A stretch of 64,000 nt of DNA from an uncultured Alistipes sp. (GTDB taxonomy: Bacteria > Bacteroidota > Bacteroidia > Bacteroidales > Rikenellaceae): positions 48,367 through 112,366 of the forward strand of contig UQDC01000006.1 of NCBI GenBank assembly GCA_900539755.1, written 5' to 3'. Position numbers and translations under genes: made by a program. A model generated the notes under the pieces. The model ran no database searches. It saw only the letters and a list, made by a program, of their open reading frames with translations, and had not been told where the DNA came from. Shown here piece by piece: positions 28,739 to 37,810 of the stretch. Each line of letters starts with the position of its first letter. The stretch's first letter is position 1.

Positions 28739-29881
28739 CTACTCCACAAAACAGAAGGAGCCGGGCGTAATACCTACCCGTATCGTGTCCAGTGGAGCAG
28801 CCTGCGGAGAGAGCCTATAAACCACCCCATACTGAACGTAGTCGATCGCATCGGCCACGTAAACTTCAGAGGTTTTGGGATCTATCGCCAGTCCATAATA
28901 GAGCGTGCCGGTATATTTCAAGAAAGGCTTTTGGGGCAGTTGCTCATCTGTTACCTTCATGCACCAAACATCTTTATTAAGAAAGTAGAGAGAGTCCCGA
29001 CTGCCGTTGAGGCAGATTTCCGAAGGGGCATCCTCCATCGGGAAAGTGAGCTGCAATTCAATGTTGCGACTCTCGGCATCGATGCGGCTGAGGGTGGGCT
29101 GTTCTTGTCCGTAAGGGCTGCCTTCGTAACCGCCATCGGTCAGTACCCACAACTTGTTGTTGCAGTCTAACGCTATGGAATTGGGTTGAATGCCTACGGT
29201 GATCGAATCGACCACTTTGTCCTGATCGGAGTCGATGACCAAAAGCTTGTCATCGTATGACCAACAGTTCGTAAAAATCAGATTTTTGTATTGAACCATC
29301 TGCTCGGTTGGATGTTGACGGTCGATGCCGTTCGAGACGTCGATCCGGCCTGTGATTTGGCAGGTCGAGGGATCAACGATTGTGATGGCACGGGCATAGA
29401 GATCGGTAACGTAGGCCTTCGTGTCGCTCAAAATATGCATGTAACGTGGAGAGGTGAGGCCTCGAATGGTGCCGGTTATTTTGGCCGTGTGACGATCGAT
29501 GGCGAAAATAACGCCGGAATTGTTGACAACTATATAAACGGTATTGCCGTATGAGGTGACCGATTGTGCAACATCTCCCAATGGAATTCCGTTGGCACTG
29601 AGGAAGATGTCGTTGTCTCCGTCCTGGTCGGTAATCAACTGGCTGTTGGTGATGTCGTAGTAGCACAGTGAGGCATTCCCGTAGGTGAAATTGCCTTCGT
29701 TGGAGATAAACAATCCCCGGCCGGGCAACGTCATATCGATCGGCTCGATCGGGCCGTACTCCATACATCCCACAGCGCATAATGCCGTGATTAACACCAG
29801 CACGGTGTGTGGAAAACGGTGGCGAAGCCCCAAAAGATGGCAGAACCAATATGTGAAAACGGATGAAAAAGAGCGGATCAT
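28739..29881 (-). CDS. btuG: Surface vitamin B12-binding lipoprotein BtuG-like (beta-propeller)
   Basis: A 380-residue lipoprotein. The ATG at 29881 is chosen because the longer frame reaching 30160 runs through the cobalamin riboswitch. The lipobox ALCAVGC places the lipidated residue at Cys39. The mature part shows repeating beta-propeller blades of the YncE type: GRGLFISNEGNF, ALDCNNKLWVLTDGG, LYYGLAIDPKTSEVYVADA. This matches BtuG, the Bacteroides surface protein that binds B12 with very high affinity and docks on BtuB. btuB follows 311 bases downstream under the same riboswitch. The identification combines fold type, lipobox and context. Confidence 0.82.
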   Translation of the reverse strand: MIRSFSSVFTYWFCHLLGLRHRFPHTVLVLITALCAVGCMEYGPIEPIDMTLPGRGLFISNEGNFTYGNASLCYYDITNSQLITDQDGDNDIFLSANGIPLGDVAQSVTSYGNTVYIVVNNSGVIFAIDRHTAKITGTIRGLTSPRYMHILSDTKAYVTDLYARAITIVDPSTCQITGRIDVSNGIDRQHPTEQMVQYKNLIFTNCWSYDDKLLVIDSDQDKVVDSITVGIQPNSIALDCNNKLWVLTDGGYEGSPYGQEQPTLSRIDAESRNIELQLTFPMEDAPSEICLNGSRDSLYFLNKDVWCMKVTDEQLPQKPFLKYTGTLYYGLAIDPKTSEVYVADAIDYVQYGVVYRLSPQAAPLDTIRVGITPGSFCFVE

Positions 29882-30019
29882 ACGGTTCGGTTTCGTTTGC
29901 AAGTGTTGGACAAAAAGCCCTTTTGAACGTGCAGCGACGTTTCGGGAACCAATACGAAACAACCGACCGATGATGCCGGTGTGTTGCCAACCCATTTCGC
30001 CGCAGGTTGTCGGGCAATC

Positions 30020-30195
30020 GTGCAAAGGCAGGTCTTCTGACTTGTCCCAACTCTCCACGCCTTCCCGTCCGGCTATCGAACAGTGGCCAATGAGGAGAGT
30101 GTCGTCTCTGGGTGAGACGGGATTCACAGCAGCGGGAACTGTTGCCGATTTACACAGCATTCCCTTTTAATCCCCTGATAAACCTCTTTTTCGGG
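30020..30195 (-). promoter_or_regulatory. Cobalamin riboswitch
   Basis: On the minus strand the order of conserved elements is AAAAGGGAA, GGCAACAG, CGCTGCTGTGAATCCCG, GCCACTG, GGGAAGGCG and the B12 box AAGTCAGAAGACCTGCC (30027-30043). These are the signature segments of the adenosylcobalamin/cobalamin aptamer. It sits in the 5' leader of btuG, and B12 would be expected to repress btuG-btuB. The expression platform between 30019 and the ATG at 29881 has no classical terminator; translational control is plausible. Confidence 0.97.
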
Positions 30196-30210
30196 GGAAC
30201 CGTTGCGTGA

Positions 30211-30242
30211 CAAAAGTGCACTTTTTTTCAGACAAAACCAAA
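30211..30242 (-). promoter_or_regulatory. Promoter upstream of the cobalamin riboswitch
   Basis: On the minus strand a perfect -33 TTTG (30239-30242), a 20-base spacer, and CACTTTTG (30211-30218), one mismatch from TAnnTTTG. The start point would fall near 30204, just before the aptamer. Confidence 0.65.
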
Positions 30243-30550
30243 TAAGCTCAAACTCTGGGGCCGATCTCAGTCGGGGAAGCAGAATTCGCAATTCCAAAAT
30301 AGCGTATGAGAAGATCTGAGTCGGGCCCCTTGTTGTATTTTGTCTGTGAGAGACTGTTTGGTCCGACGCAATCCGTAATCTCAATCCAGTTCACATGAAT
30401 AGTACTATCATTACAATAGCGGGCAGCGTTTTTCGGAATCGAACGATTTGTCTGCAATATCCGGCTCCATGCATTATATATTAAAGTATTCTTCTTATCT
30501 TGCTTTGTCGTTTGAAAACAGAGTGACCGAAAAAGATAACTGAATTTCAA

Positions 30551-30582
30551 TTTCGCGTTTCGAGTTTTTATCCCTATATTTG
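30551..30582 (+). promoter_or_regulatory. Promoter of the oxaloacetate decarboxylase alpha gene
   Basis: A perfect -7 TATATTTG (30575-30582) with a near-match -33 TTTC (30551-30554) 20 bases upstream. The leader to the ATG at 30635 is about 46 bases. The rest of the divergent gap (30243-30550) shows nothing else recognisable. Confidence 0.6.
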
Positions 30583-30634
30583 TTATTGGAATAACACCAC
30601 TGCTTAACTAACGACTAATAAACGCATTAGTATT

Positions 30635-32497
30635 ATGGCAAAGAAAATTTTAATTAGGGACTTGACCCTTCGTGACGGTCAACAATCCTCGTTCGCCACG
30701 CGTATGAATCAAAGTCAGGTTGATAGCGTCCTCCCCTTTTACAAAGAGGCAGGCTTCTACGCTATGGAAGTATGGGGTGGTGCGGTACCTGATTCGGTAA
30801 TGCGCTATCTGGGCGAAAACCCTTGGGATCGTCTGGAAAAGATAAAAGCTGCGGTGGGTGATGTGTCCAAACTGACCGCTCTTTCACGGGGACGCAACCT
30901 CTTCGGATACAGCCCCTATACGGATGAAATCATCGAAGGTTTCTGTCGCAATGCTATCGAGTCAGGACTCGGTATCATGCGTATCTTTGACGCCCTGAAT
31001 GATGTAGATAATGTGAAATCTACCATCAAATATGTGAAAAAATATGGCGGATTGGCCGATTGTGCCGTCTGCTATACGATCGACCCCCATTTCTCGGCAG
31101 GAGAACGTCTGGTCTCTCTGTTGAAGGGTAAAAAATTGCCCGGTAAGGTCTTTACTGATGCCTACTTCCTGAAAAAGGCTCAGGAAATGGAGGCCCTGGG
31201 AGCCGACATGGTCACCATCAAAGATATGAGCGGTCTGATCCCGCCCAAACGGGTCGCAACCTTGATCCGTCTGTTCAAACAGAATCTGAAGGTGCCCGTT
31301 GACTTCCATACTCACTGTACTCCGGGTTATGGATTGGCTTCCGTGCTGTCGGCTATTGTGGCCGGTGCTGATATTGTCGATACCAATATCTGGTATTTCG
31401 CCGGTGGCCCCGCTGCTCCAGCTATCGAATTGATCTATCTCTTCTGCAAGAAACTGGGCATCGAACTGGATGTCAATATGGAGGCTGTGGCCAAAATCAA
31501 TGTCGAACTGCTCCGAATCCGCAAAGAGTTGGAACAGTACGATGCCGTCAAACAGTTCCCCAATCCGTTCAATCCATTGACCGATACCCTCCCGGCAGAA
31601 ATTGACAAGGAGTTTGACCGTGCCATTGCAGCTGCCAAGAGTATGAATGAAGCCGAACTGATCGAGGCTTGTCATGCCATCGAACGTTACTTCAACTTCC
31701 CGGCTCCGAACGAATTGGTTAAAAAGGCCGAAATCCCGGGCGGTATGTACACCAATATGGTGGCACAGCTCAAACAGCTCAAGGCCGAAGATATTCTCGA
31801 AAAGGCAATGGAGCTGATTCCTCGCGTGCGTCTGGATGCCGGTCTGCCTCCGTTGGTGACGCCGACCAGTCAGATCGTAGGTGCTCAGGCGGTGAACTGT
31901 GCTCTCGATGCCCGTAACGGCAAGCCGATGTATTCGAATGTGTCGAATCAGTTTGTCGGTTTGGTGAAAGGGGAGTATGGCCATACCCCTGTGCCGGTAG
32001 ATCCGGAGTTCCGTTTCAAAATTGCCGGGGTGCGTGAAGAGACGCCATACGATACCTCGAAAAATCAGATGCAGCCCAATCCGGTGCTGGAGGATTGCGG
32101 TGGCGTTAAGTTGGCCGAAAACGAGAAAGAGGTGCTGTTGCTTGAGCTCTTCCCGTTGGTAGCCAAAAAGTTCCTGACCGATCAGAAAAAACAGCGTTAC
32201 GAACAGAATAAACCGGTTGAAGAGGAGGTAAAGGCTCCTGTCGAAAAAGAGGAGGCCCCACGTGCTGCCGCTGAACCGATTACGGGAACTGTAGTCAGTG
32301 CTCCGATGCCGGGCCGGATTATTCAGGTGATGGTCAAACCGGGTGACGTGGTTAAATCGGGACAGGATGTGGTGATTCTGGAGGCGATGAAGATGGAGAA
32401 CAGTATCATGGCCAACAAAGCGGGTACCATCAAACAGGTACTGGTTTCCGAAGGTGAGGCTGTGGCTGCTGATGCTCCGTTGGTGGAGATTGTTTAA
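30635..32497 (+). CDS. oadA: Biotin-dependent carboxyltransferase: oxaloacetate decarboxylase alpha / pyruvate carboxylase subunit B
   Basis: A 620-residue two-part enzyme. Residues about 1-460 are a carboxyltransferase TIM barrel: RDLTLRDGQQSSFATRM at the start, MRIFDALNDVDN, TIKDMSGLIPP and VDFHTHCTPGYG with metal-binding His residues. After a Glu/Lys/Pro-rich linker (about 515-545), the C-terminal biotinyl domain carries Lys586 in EAMKMENSI. It transfers carboxyl between biotin and pyruvate/oxaloacetate. Partner subunits (biotin carboxylase, or the sodium pump chains OadB/G) are not in this window, so decarboxylase and carboxylase roles cannot be separated. A terminator follows about 200 bases later. 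Confidence 0.92.
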   Translation: MAKKILIRDLTLRDGQQSSFATRMNQSQVDSVLPFYKEAGFYAMEVWGGAVPDSVMRYLGENPWDRLEKIKAAVGDVSKLTALSRGRNLFGYSPYTDEIIEGFCRNAIESGLGIMRIFDALNDVDNVKSTIKYVKKYGGLADCAVCYTIDPHFSAGERLVSLLKGKKLPGKVFTDAYFLKKAQEMEALGADMVTIKDMSGLIPPKRVATLIRLFKQNLKVPVDFHTHCTPGYGLASVLSAIVAGADIVDTNIWYFAGGPAAPAIELIYLFCKKLGIELDVNMEAVAKINVELLRIRKELEQYDAVKQFPNPFNPLTDTLPAEIDKEFDRAIAAAKSMNEAELIEACHAIERYFNFPAPNELVKKAEIPGGMYTNMVAQLKQLKAEDILEKAMELIPRVRLDAGLPPLVTPTSQIVGAQAVNCALDARNGKPMYSNVSNQFVGLVKGEYGHTPVPVDPEFRFKIAGVREETPYDTSKNQMQPNPVLEDCGGVKLAENEKEVLLLELFPLVAKKFLTDQKKQRYEQNKPVEEEVKAPVEKEEAPRAAAEPITGTVVSAPMPGRIIQVMVKPGDVVKSGQDVVILEAMKMENSIMANKAGTIKQVLVSEGEAVAADAPLVEIV

Positions 32498-32700
32498 TTG
32501 CTGATCGAATCGCTTGAAAGAGTGGGTGAGTGAATGGAGCTGTCGGTCCGGCGATCCTTGCGACCTTGCGACTTTGCAGTCTTTGCAGCCCCCTCACTTC
32601 CTACAGTATCTACATTTGATTATACTATATCAGTTTGGTTTTTGAATAACAGAGGCTGCGATGCATATAAGGTAGCCATTGAAATAGTGTGATGATCTTC

Positions 32701-32742
32701 AGAGAAAGAGTATTTGTTGAAAATACTCTTTCTCTTTTTTTG
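32701..32742 (+). terminator. Rho-independent terminator after oadA
   Basis: A perfect 15-bp stem (32701-32715 with 32721-32735, loop GTTGA) is followed by seven T. It lies about 200 bases after the oadA stop. Confidence 0.9.
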
Positions 32743-32810
32743 TTTGGAGTGATTATAAGACTCGTATGCAGTGGCCGAAACAAAATCTCTGGTCGAGTGC
32801 TATGGATTTG

Positions 32811-32874
32811 AATGAGTCGAATGAGTCGAATGAGTTGGAATGGGTTGGAAGGGTTGGAAGGGTTGGAAGGAGTG
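32811..32874. repeat. Degenerate 9-bp tandem repeat
   Basis: Three copies of AATGAGTCG/AATGAGTTG grade into copies of GAAGGGTTG, about seven units in total. It is purine/T-rich on the + strand and lies in the oadA-nuo gap. Confidence 0.8.
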
Positions 32875-33329
32875 AAGTGGATTGAATAGAATAGGTGAGG
32901 GATACGTAGATGAGGATTGTGGATTTGTTATCCTGTAATTTAAGGTAATCCGACAGAATCCCTTTTGAGAGGGAGGAAAAAGTGAGCGGAGCAATTCGGA
33001 ATGGATTTGATTCGGGATGGTAGAGTGGGGCTATGCGAGTGGTGGAGCGAATTGCATAGTGAAGGATGAGGGAGTGCATCAATATTATTATAGTGTATTA
33101 GGCGGTATATAATAGCAGTGCATTATATAAATTAGGGAGGATATATATAATAGTAAGGTTGGATTGGCCTATTATAATTGGGGTGCGGTGCATATAACGG
33201 GGTAACGCTATAACGGATCTGTACATGCAGAGACAAATCTATCGCTACTCCGATTGAACAATGCGTATCTGTATGCTGTGAAAACGTTAGGTTAGCGGTT
33301 TTTCGGCAGGTCTTTTGTCGGTCCGGTGG

Positions 33330-33880
33330 GGTAAAGGTCTGCTACACGATTTGTTGCATGATTTGCCGTGTGATTTGCTGTGTGATTTGCGATATAAGGT
33401 GTTCTATGGTTTACTCTGTGAACGCCTGCACGATGCTGTGTGAGTGCGTACATGATTTATTTTGTGTGGGAGGCAGCACACCATGTTGTGTGAGTATGTT
33501 GCATGAATTTGCTTTGCGAGTCGCAGCATGAATTGGTGTGTCAGTGTACCGCATGGTTTATGTTGTGTGTGTCAGCAGGCCGTGCTGAATGAGTGTGTTG
33601 CATGATTTGCTTTGCGAGTCGTAGCATGAATTGGTGTGTCAGTGTACCGCATGGTTTATGTTGTGTGAGTGGCAGCACACCATGTTGTGTGAGTATGGTG
33701 CATGAATTTGCTTTGCGAGTCGCAGCATGAATTGGTGTGTGAGTGCGCCGCATGATTTACTTTGCGAGTCGCAGTCCGGATTGCTGTGTGGAAACACTGC
33801 ATAATTATTTATAGTGTGAGTCGCCGCATGAAAGATCGTAGGTATTGTATGAATGGCCGTATATGCTGCATGAATTCTTG
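33330..33880. repeat. Degenerate ~25-bp minisatellite with ~100-bp higher-order periodicity
   Basis: At least twelve units of 23-28 bases, most beginning GCATGA and containing TTGnTTTG or TTGGTGTGTCAGTG. The core CTTTGCGAGTCG recurs at 33512, 33610, 33711 and 33760, that is at intervals of 98, 101 and 49 bases, showing a 4-unit (~100 bp) higher-order repeat. It is G+T-rich on the + strand. Units abut with no unique spacers. Confidence 0.85.
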
Positions 33881-34003
33881 CAAGACACACCTCCCTACAT
33901 CACTCTTTATCTAAAACGATCAGGGTAAATCCGGCGTTTCGGTTTCCAGTTTTCATTTGCACCCATCTCCGTGAAAAACAGTGACAATAAAAAGCCTTTT
34001 TTG

Positions 34004-34035
34004 TTGGTTGTTCCGCGAATATTTCGCTATATTTG
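34004..34035 (+). promoter_or_regulatory. Promoter of the nuo operon
   Basis: A perfect -7 TATATTTG at 34028-34035. The -33 region 20 bases upstream has only a partial match (TTGG, 34004-34007). The start point would be near 34042, about 85 bases before nuoA. Confidence 0.55.
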
Positions 34036-34126
34036 CGCCGCGTATCGTGTCTGCTGGCCAGAGCCCTGGATCAGAAGACGCAATTTTCGTTTTCACTTTT
34101 TGATTACCAATAAGATACCATAACTT

Positions 34127-34477
34127 ATGAATCAGACACTGTTTGTTACCGTCTTGATTACAGCGGTAATGCTTGTCGTAGCGGCTTTGGGCACTGCATT
34201 GCTCATCGCTCCCCGCTCGTTCAACAAGCAGAAAGGTGAAGCTTACGAGTGCGGTATTCCCACCCGCGGAAAATCGTGGATGCAGTTCAAGGTGGGATAC
34301 TACCTCTTCGCAATCCTCTTCCTGATGTTCGACGTCGAGGCCGTATTTCTCTTCCCTTGGGCTGTGATCCTGCGTGAAGTGGGCGTACAAGGTCTCGTGA
34401 CGATCCTGTTCTTCTTGTTTATCTTGGTTCTGGGCCTGGTTTACGCCTGGAGGAAAGGAGCTTTGGAATGGAAGTAA
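34127..34477 (+). CDS. nuoA: NADH-quinone oxidoreductase subunit A
   Basis: A 116-residue membrane subunit of complex I with three transmembrane helices (about residues 5-27, 60-85 and 88-110). The conserved loop YECGIPTRGKSWMQFKVGYYLFA and FLMFDVEAVFLFPWA, containing the FDVE motif, are diagnostic; only parts are quoted here. It is the first gene of the ten-gene nuo operon and overlaps nuoB by 10 bases. Confidence 0.95.
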   Translation: MNQTLFVTVLITAVMLVVAALGTALLIAPRSFNKQKGEAYECGIPTRGKSWMQFKVGYYLFAILFLMFDVEAVFLFPWAVILREVGVQGLVTILFFLFILVLGLVYAWRKGALEWK

Positions 34478-35070
34478 AAATCAAATCGATGAAATACGAG
34501 GACTTCAAGGATAACGAGTACTTGGAGACCTACGCAGAACTGCAGCACGCAGGTGCACCTGTCACCATCGGTATCCTGGACGATATGATCGACTGGTGCC
34601 GTGCAAACTCCCTCTGGCCGCTCAACTTCGGAACCAGCTGCTGCGGTATCGAGTTCATGTCGATCGGCGCCGCCCGATATGACTTCGCCCGGTTCGGGTT
34701 TGAGGTAACACGTGCCAGCCCGCGCCAGGCTGACGTTATCGTTGTGGCCGGTACTATTACACACAAAATGGCGCCTGTGTTGAAACGTCTTTACGACCAG
34801 ATGGCCGAGCCTAAATATGTGATCGCCATGGGGGCTTGCACCATCTCCGGCGGCCCATTCAAAAAATCGTATCACGTCGTACAGGGTATTGATACCATGC
34901 TCCCGGTGGACGTATATGTGCCGGGATGCCCCCCGCGTCCCGAATCGCTGCTCTACGGTATGATGCAGCTGCAGCGTAAAATCAAACTCGAGCGCTTCTT
35001 CGGCGGCGCAAACCGTAAAGAGAAGATGCCCGAAGAATTAAAGGAACAGGAAGGAGGCGACAATGAGTAA
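34468..35070 (+). CDS. nuoB: NADH-quinone oxidoreductase subunit B
   Basis: A 200-residue peripheral-arm subunit that holds the terminal Fe-S cluster N2, next to the quinone site. Cluster ligands are visible as the tandem Cys pair in NFGTSCCGIEFMS, the Cys in MGACTISGG and the Cys in YVPGCPPRPE. It overlaps nuoA at its start and nuoCD at its end by 8 bases, implying translational coupling. The N-terminal 35 residues (MEVKIKSMKYEDFKDNEYLE) are an acidic-basic extension, so the Met at residue 8 could also be the start. Confidence 0.96.
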   Translation: MEVKIKSMKYEDFKDNEYLETYAELQHAGAPVTIGILDDMIDWCRANSLWPLNFGTSCCGIEFMSIGAARYDFARFGFEVTRASPRQADVIVVAGTITHKMAPVLKRLYDQMAEPKYVIAMGACTISGGPFKKSYHVVQGIDTMLPVDVYVPGCPPRPESLLYGMMQLQRKIKLERFFGGANRKEKMPEELKEQEGGDNE

Positions 35071-36691
35071 TCTGATACAAGATAAGATTCTGGCACTGGC
35101 CCCCGCTGCTACAGTGAAAGAGGGTGAAGTGCTGACCGTAACGGTTCCCGCAGAAAATTTCCACGCCGTAGCCCAAATGCTGCGTGACGACAAAGAGATG
35201 CAGTTCGACTGCCTGGTGTGCGTTACCGGTGCCGACTGGGGCGAAACAGTGGGCGTGGTGTATCACCTGCGTTCAACTGTGCTGGGTCACGAAGTGGTGC
35301 TGCGTCAGCAAACCGCTGATCGGGAAAACCCGGTATTGCCTACCGTTTCGGATCTGTGGCATTCTGCCAACCTGAACGAACGTGAAGTGTTCGACTATTT
35401 CGGTATCCGCTTCGCCGGACACCCCGATATGCGTCGCCTCTTCTTGCGTAACGACTGGAAAGGCTATCCGCTGCGCAAAGATTATGACGCAAATCCCGAA
35501 CTCAACCCTGTCCCCACTACCAATGAGGAACCGGAGGACGAAACCACCGAGATCGAATTCAAGGATGGTAAGTTGGAGGTGAGCGATCACCAACTCTTCG
35601 ACGAAAAAGAGTATGTGGTCAATATCGGACCGCAGCACCCTGCAACTCACGGTGTGCTCCGTCTCTGCACCTCGATCGAGGGTGAGATCATCAAAAAGAT
35701 CGATGTCCACTGCGGATATATCCACCGTGGTATCGAGAAGATGTGCGAAAGCATGACCTACCCCCAGACCCTGGCGATGACCGACCGTTTCGACTATCTG
35801 GGTGCACACCAGAACCGCCATGCGCTCTGTATGTGTATCGAAAAGGCCATGGGCCTCGAGGTCCCCGAACGTGCTCAATACATCCGTACCATTATGGATG
35901 AGTTGCAGCGTATCGATTCGCACCTGCTCTTCTACTCCTGCCTCTGCATGGATATGGGGGGTCTGACCCCATTCTTCTACGGTATGCGTGACCGTGAGAA
36001 GGTCCTCGACATTTTCGAAGGTACTACCGGTGGCCGTCTGATCCAAAACTATAACGTAATCGGTGGTGTGATGGCTGACATCGATCCCGATTTCGTCAAG
36101 AAGGTCAAGGACTTTATCGCTTATCTGCCCGGCGCTTTGAAAGATTATCACGATGTCTTCACCGGCAACGTCATCGCTCAACAGCGTATGAAGGGAATCG
36201 GTATCCTCTCCAAAGAGGACGCAATCTCGTTCGGTGCTACCGGTCCGACCGGCCGTGGTTCGGGTTGGGCTTGCGATGTGCGTAAAGTACACCCTTACGG
36301 CGTATATGATAAGGTGGATTTCAAAGAGATCCTGCGTACGGAAGGTGACTCATTCGCCCGCTATATGGTGCGTATGGAGGAGATCTTGGAGTCTGTACAC
36401 ATTATCGAACAGCTTATCGATAACATCCCAGAGGGCGACTACGCCGCCAAAACTAAACCGATTATCCGTCTGCCGGAAGGTGAATACTATGCAAGTACTG
36501 AGGCTTCACGTGGTGAATTCGGTGTCTATATCGAAAGCCGTGGGGACAAATATCCTTACCGCATGAAGTTCCGTTCGTCCTGCATGCCGCTGGTTTCGGT
36601 GGTAGATACGCTTGCGCGCGGTTCGAAGATCGGTGATCTGATCGTCATCGGTGCGTCACTCGACTATGTGATCCCTGATGTTGACCGCTAA
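35063..36691 (+). CDS. nuoCD: NADH-quinone oxidoreductase, fused subunits C and D
   Basis: A 542-residue fusion. Residues about 1-150 are NuoC (30-kDa subunit) with VYHLRS, LWHSANLNEREVFDYFGIRF and LRNDWKGYPLRKDY. A linker rich in Glu (about 155-180) leads to NuoD (49-kDa subunit): VNIGPQHPATHGVLR, HCGYIHRGIEKMCE, RIDSHLLFYSCLCMDMGG, and the C-terminal IVIGASLDYVIPDVDR. NuoD forms the quinone-binding chamber with NuoB. The fusion also occurs in enterobacteria and in Bacteroidetes. nuoH begins 30 bases downstream. Confidence 0.96.
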   Translation: MSNLIQDKILALAPAATVKEGEVLTVTVPAENFHAVAQMLRDDKEMQFDCLVCVTGADWGETVGVVYHLRSTVLGHEVVLRQQTADRENPVLPTVSDLWHSANLNEREVFDYFGIRFAGHPDMRRLFLRNDWKGYPLRKDYDANPELNPVPTTNEEPEDETTEIEFKDGKLEVSDHQLFDEKEYVVNIGPQHPATHGVLRLCTSIEGEIIKKIDVHCGYIHRGIEKMCESMTYPQTLAMTDRFDYLGAHQNRHALCMCIEKAMGLEVPERAQYIRTIMDELQRIDSHLLFYSCLCMDMGGLTPFFYGMRDREKVLDIFEGTTGGRLIQNYNVIGGVMADIDPDFVKKVKDFIAYLPGALKDYHDVFTGNVIAQQRMKGIGILSKEDAISFGATGPTGRGSGWACDVRKVHPYGVYDKVDFKEILRTEGDSFARYMVRMEEILESVHIIEQLIDNIPEGDYAAKTKPIIRLPEGEYYASTEASRGEFGVYIESRGDKYPYRMKFRSSCMPLVSVVDTLARGSKIGDLIVIGASLDYVIPDVDR

Positions 36692-36721
36692 CCCAAGTTT
36701 AACCTGATAATTTAAACAAAT

Positions 36722-37798
36722 ATGTTCGATTTTTCAATCGTGACTCAATGGATCGACTCGCTGCTGAGAAGCTGCATGTCGGACACAGCTGCATTGATCG
36801 TTGAGTGTGTGCTGATAGGGGTTTGCCTGCTGTTGGGTTATGCCGTAATCGCTCTGATTCTGATCTTCGCCGAGCGTAAAATCTGCGCATATTTCCAGTG
36901 CCGCCTCGGCCCGAACCGTGTTGGACCCTGGGGATCAACCCAGTTGATTGCCGATATGTTCAAAATGCTCACCAAAGAGATTATCCGTATCGACCATATC
37001 GACAAATTCCTCTTTAACCTCGCACCTTTTATCGTGATTATCGCATCCGTGTTGGCTTTCGGCTCGCTGCCATTCGCCAAAGGTTTGCAAATCATCGACT
37101 TCAATATCGGTATCTTCTTCCTGCTGGCCGTATCCTCGATCGGTATCGTCGGTATCCTGCTGGCCGGATGGTCAAGTAACAACAAATACACCCTGATCGG
37201 TGCCATGCGAAGCGGCGCCCAAATGATCAGCTATGAACTCTCAATCGGCCTCTCAATCCTGACCATGGTGATGCTGGCCGGTACAATGTCCCTCTCGGGA
37301 ATCGTGGAAGCGCAGGCTGACGGGTGGTTCATCTTCAAAGGCCATATCCCTGCAATTATCGCTTTCGTGGTGTATCTGGTTGCCGGTACCGCCGAAACAA
37401 ACCGTGGCCCATTCGACCTCCCAGAGGCTGAATCCGAGTTGACGGCCGGTTACCATACCGAGTATTCCGGTATCCACTATGGCTTCTTCTACCTGGCCGA
37501 GTACCTGAATATGTTTATCGTGGCTTCCGTGGCTGCTACCCTCTTCTGGGGCGGTTGGATGCCTCTGCACATCAGCGGTTGGGACGGATTCAACCAGGTG
37601 ATGGACTATATCCCCTCACTGGTCTGGTTCCTCGGTAAAGTGGCCGTCATGATCTTTATCATCATGTGGTTCAAATGGACCTTCCCCCGTTTGCGTATCG
37701 ACCAGCTGCTCAAACTGGAATGGAAATATCTGTTGCCGATCAACTTGTTTAACCTGTTGCTCATGGCACTGATTATCGTTTTCGGGTTACATTTTTAA
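36722..37798 (+). CDS. nuoH: NADH-quinone oxidoreductase subunit H
   Basis: A 358-residue membrane subunit with about eight or nine helices, linking the quinone site to the proton channels. Conserved features are FAERKICAYFQCRLGPNRVGPWG (partly cited), the helix with GWSSNNKYTLIGAMRS, and AETNRGPFDLPEAESELTAGYHTEYSG, the latter with the acidic residues of the quinone loop. A 30-base gap separates it from nuoCD and 12 bases from nuoI. Confidence 0.96.
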   Translation: MFDFSIVTQWIDSLLRSCMSDTAALIVECVLIGVCLLLGYAVIALILIFAERKICAYFQCRLGPNRVGPWGSTQLIADMFKMLTKEIIRIDHIDKFLFNLAPFIVIIASVLAFGSLPFAKGLQIIDFNIGIFFLLAVSSIGIVGILLAGWSSNNKYTLIGAMRSGAQMISYELSIGLSILTMVMLAGTMSLSGIVEAQADGWFIFKGHIPAIIAFVVYLVAGTAETNRGPFDLPEAESELTAGYHTEYSGIHYGFFYLAEYLNMFIVASVAATLFWGGWMPLHISGWDGFNQVMDYIPSLVWFLGKVAVMIFIIMWFKWTFPRLRIDQLLKLEWKYLLPINLFNLLLMALIIVFGLHF

Positions 37799-37810
37799 AC
37801 AGGACGAGCT

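Larger units (their letters stand above)
32743..34003. other. Long gene-free region with two tandem-repeat arrays upstream of nuo
   Basis: About 1.26 kb between the oadA terminator and the nuo promoter (1.63 kb between genes). No gene is credible on either strand; frames such as 33541-33753 and 33639-33890 (minus) are only translations of the repeats. It holds a 9-bp array near 32.84 kb and a 25-bp array at 33.33-33.88 kb (separate entries), with an A/T-rich part at about 33080-33180. Confidence 0.6.

Noticed and set aside
29882..30160. N-terminal 93 codons of the longest btuG frame
   Set aside because: This part overlaps the cobalamin riboswitch and its B12 box, and the lipoprotein signal follows only from the ATG at 29881.
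30962..31984. 340-residue open frame on the minus strand
   Set aside because: It is antisense to oadA. Such long shadow frames are common in this codon usage and show no motif.
33330..33880. Possible CRISPR array
   Set aside because: The 25-bp units abut each other and are themselves degenerate. There are no unique spacers of uniform length and no cas genes nearby.
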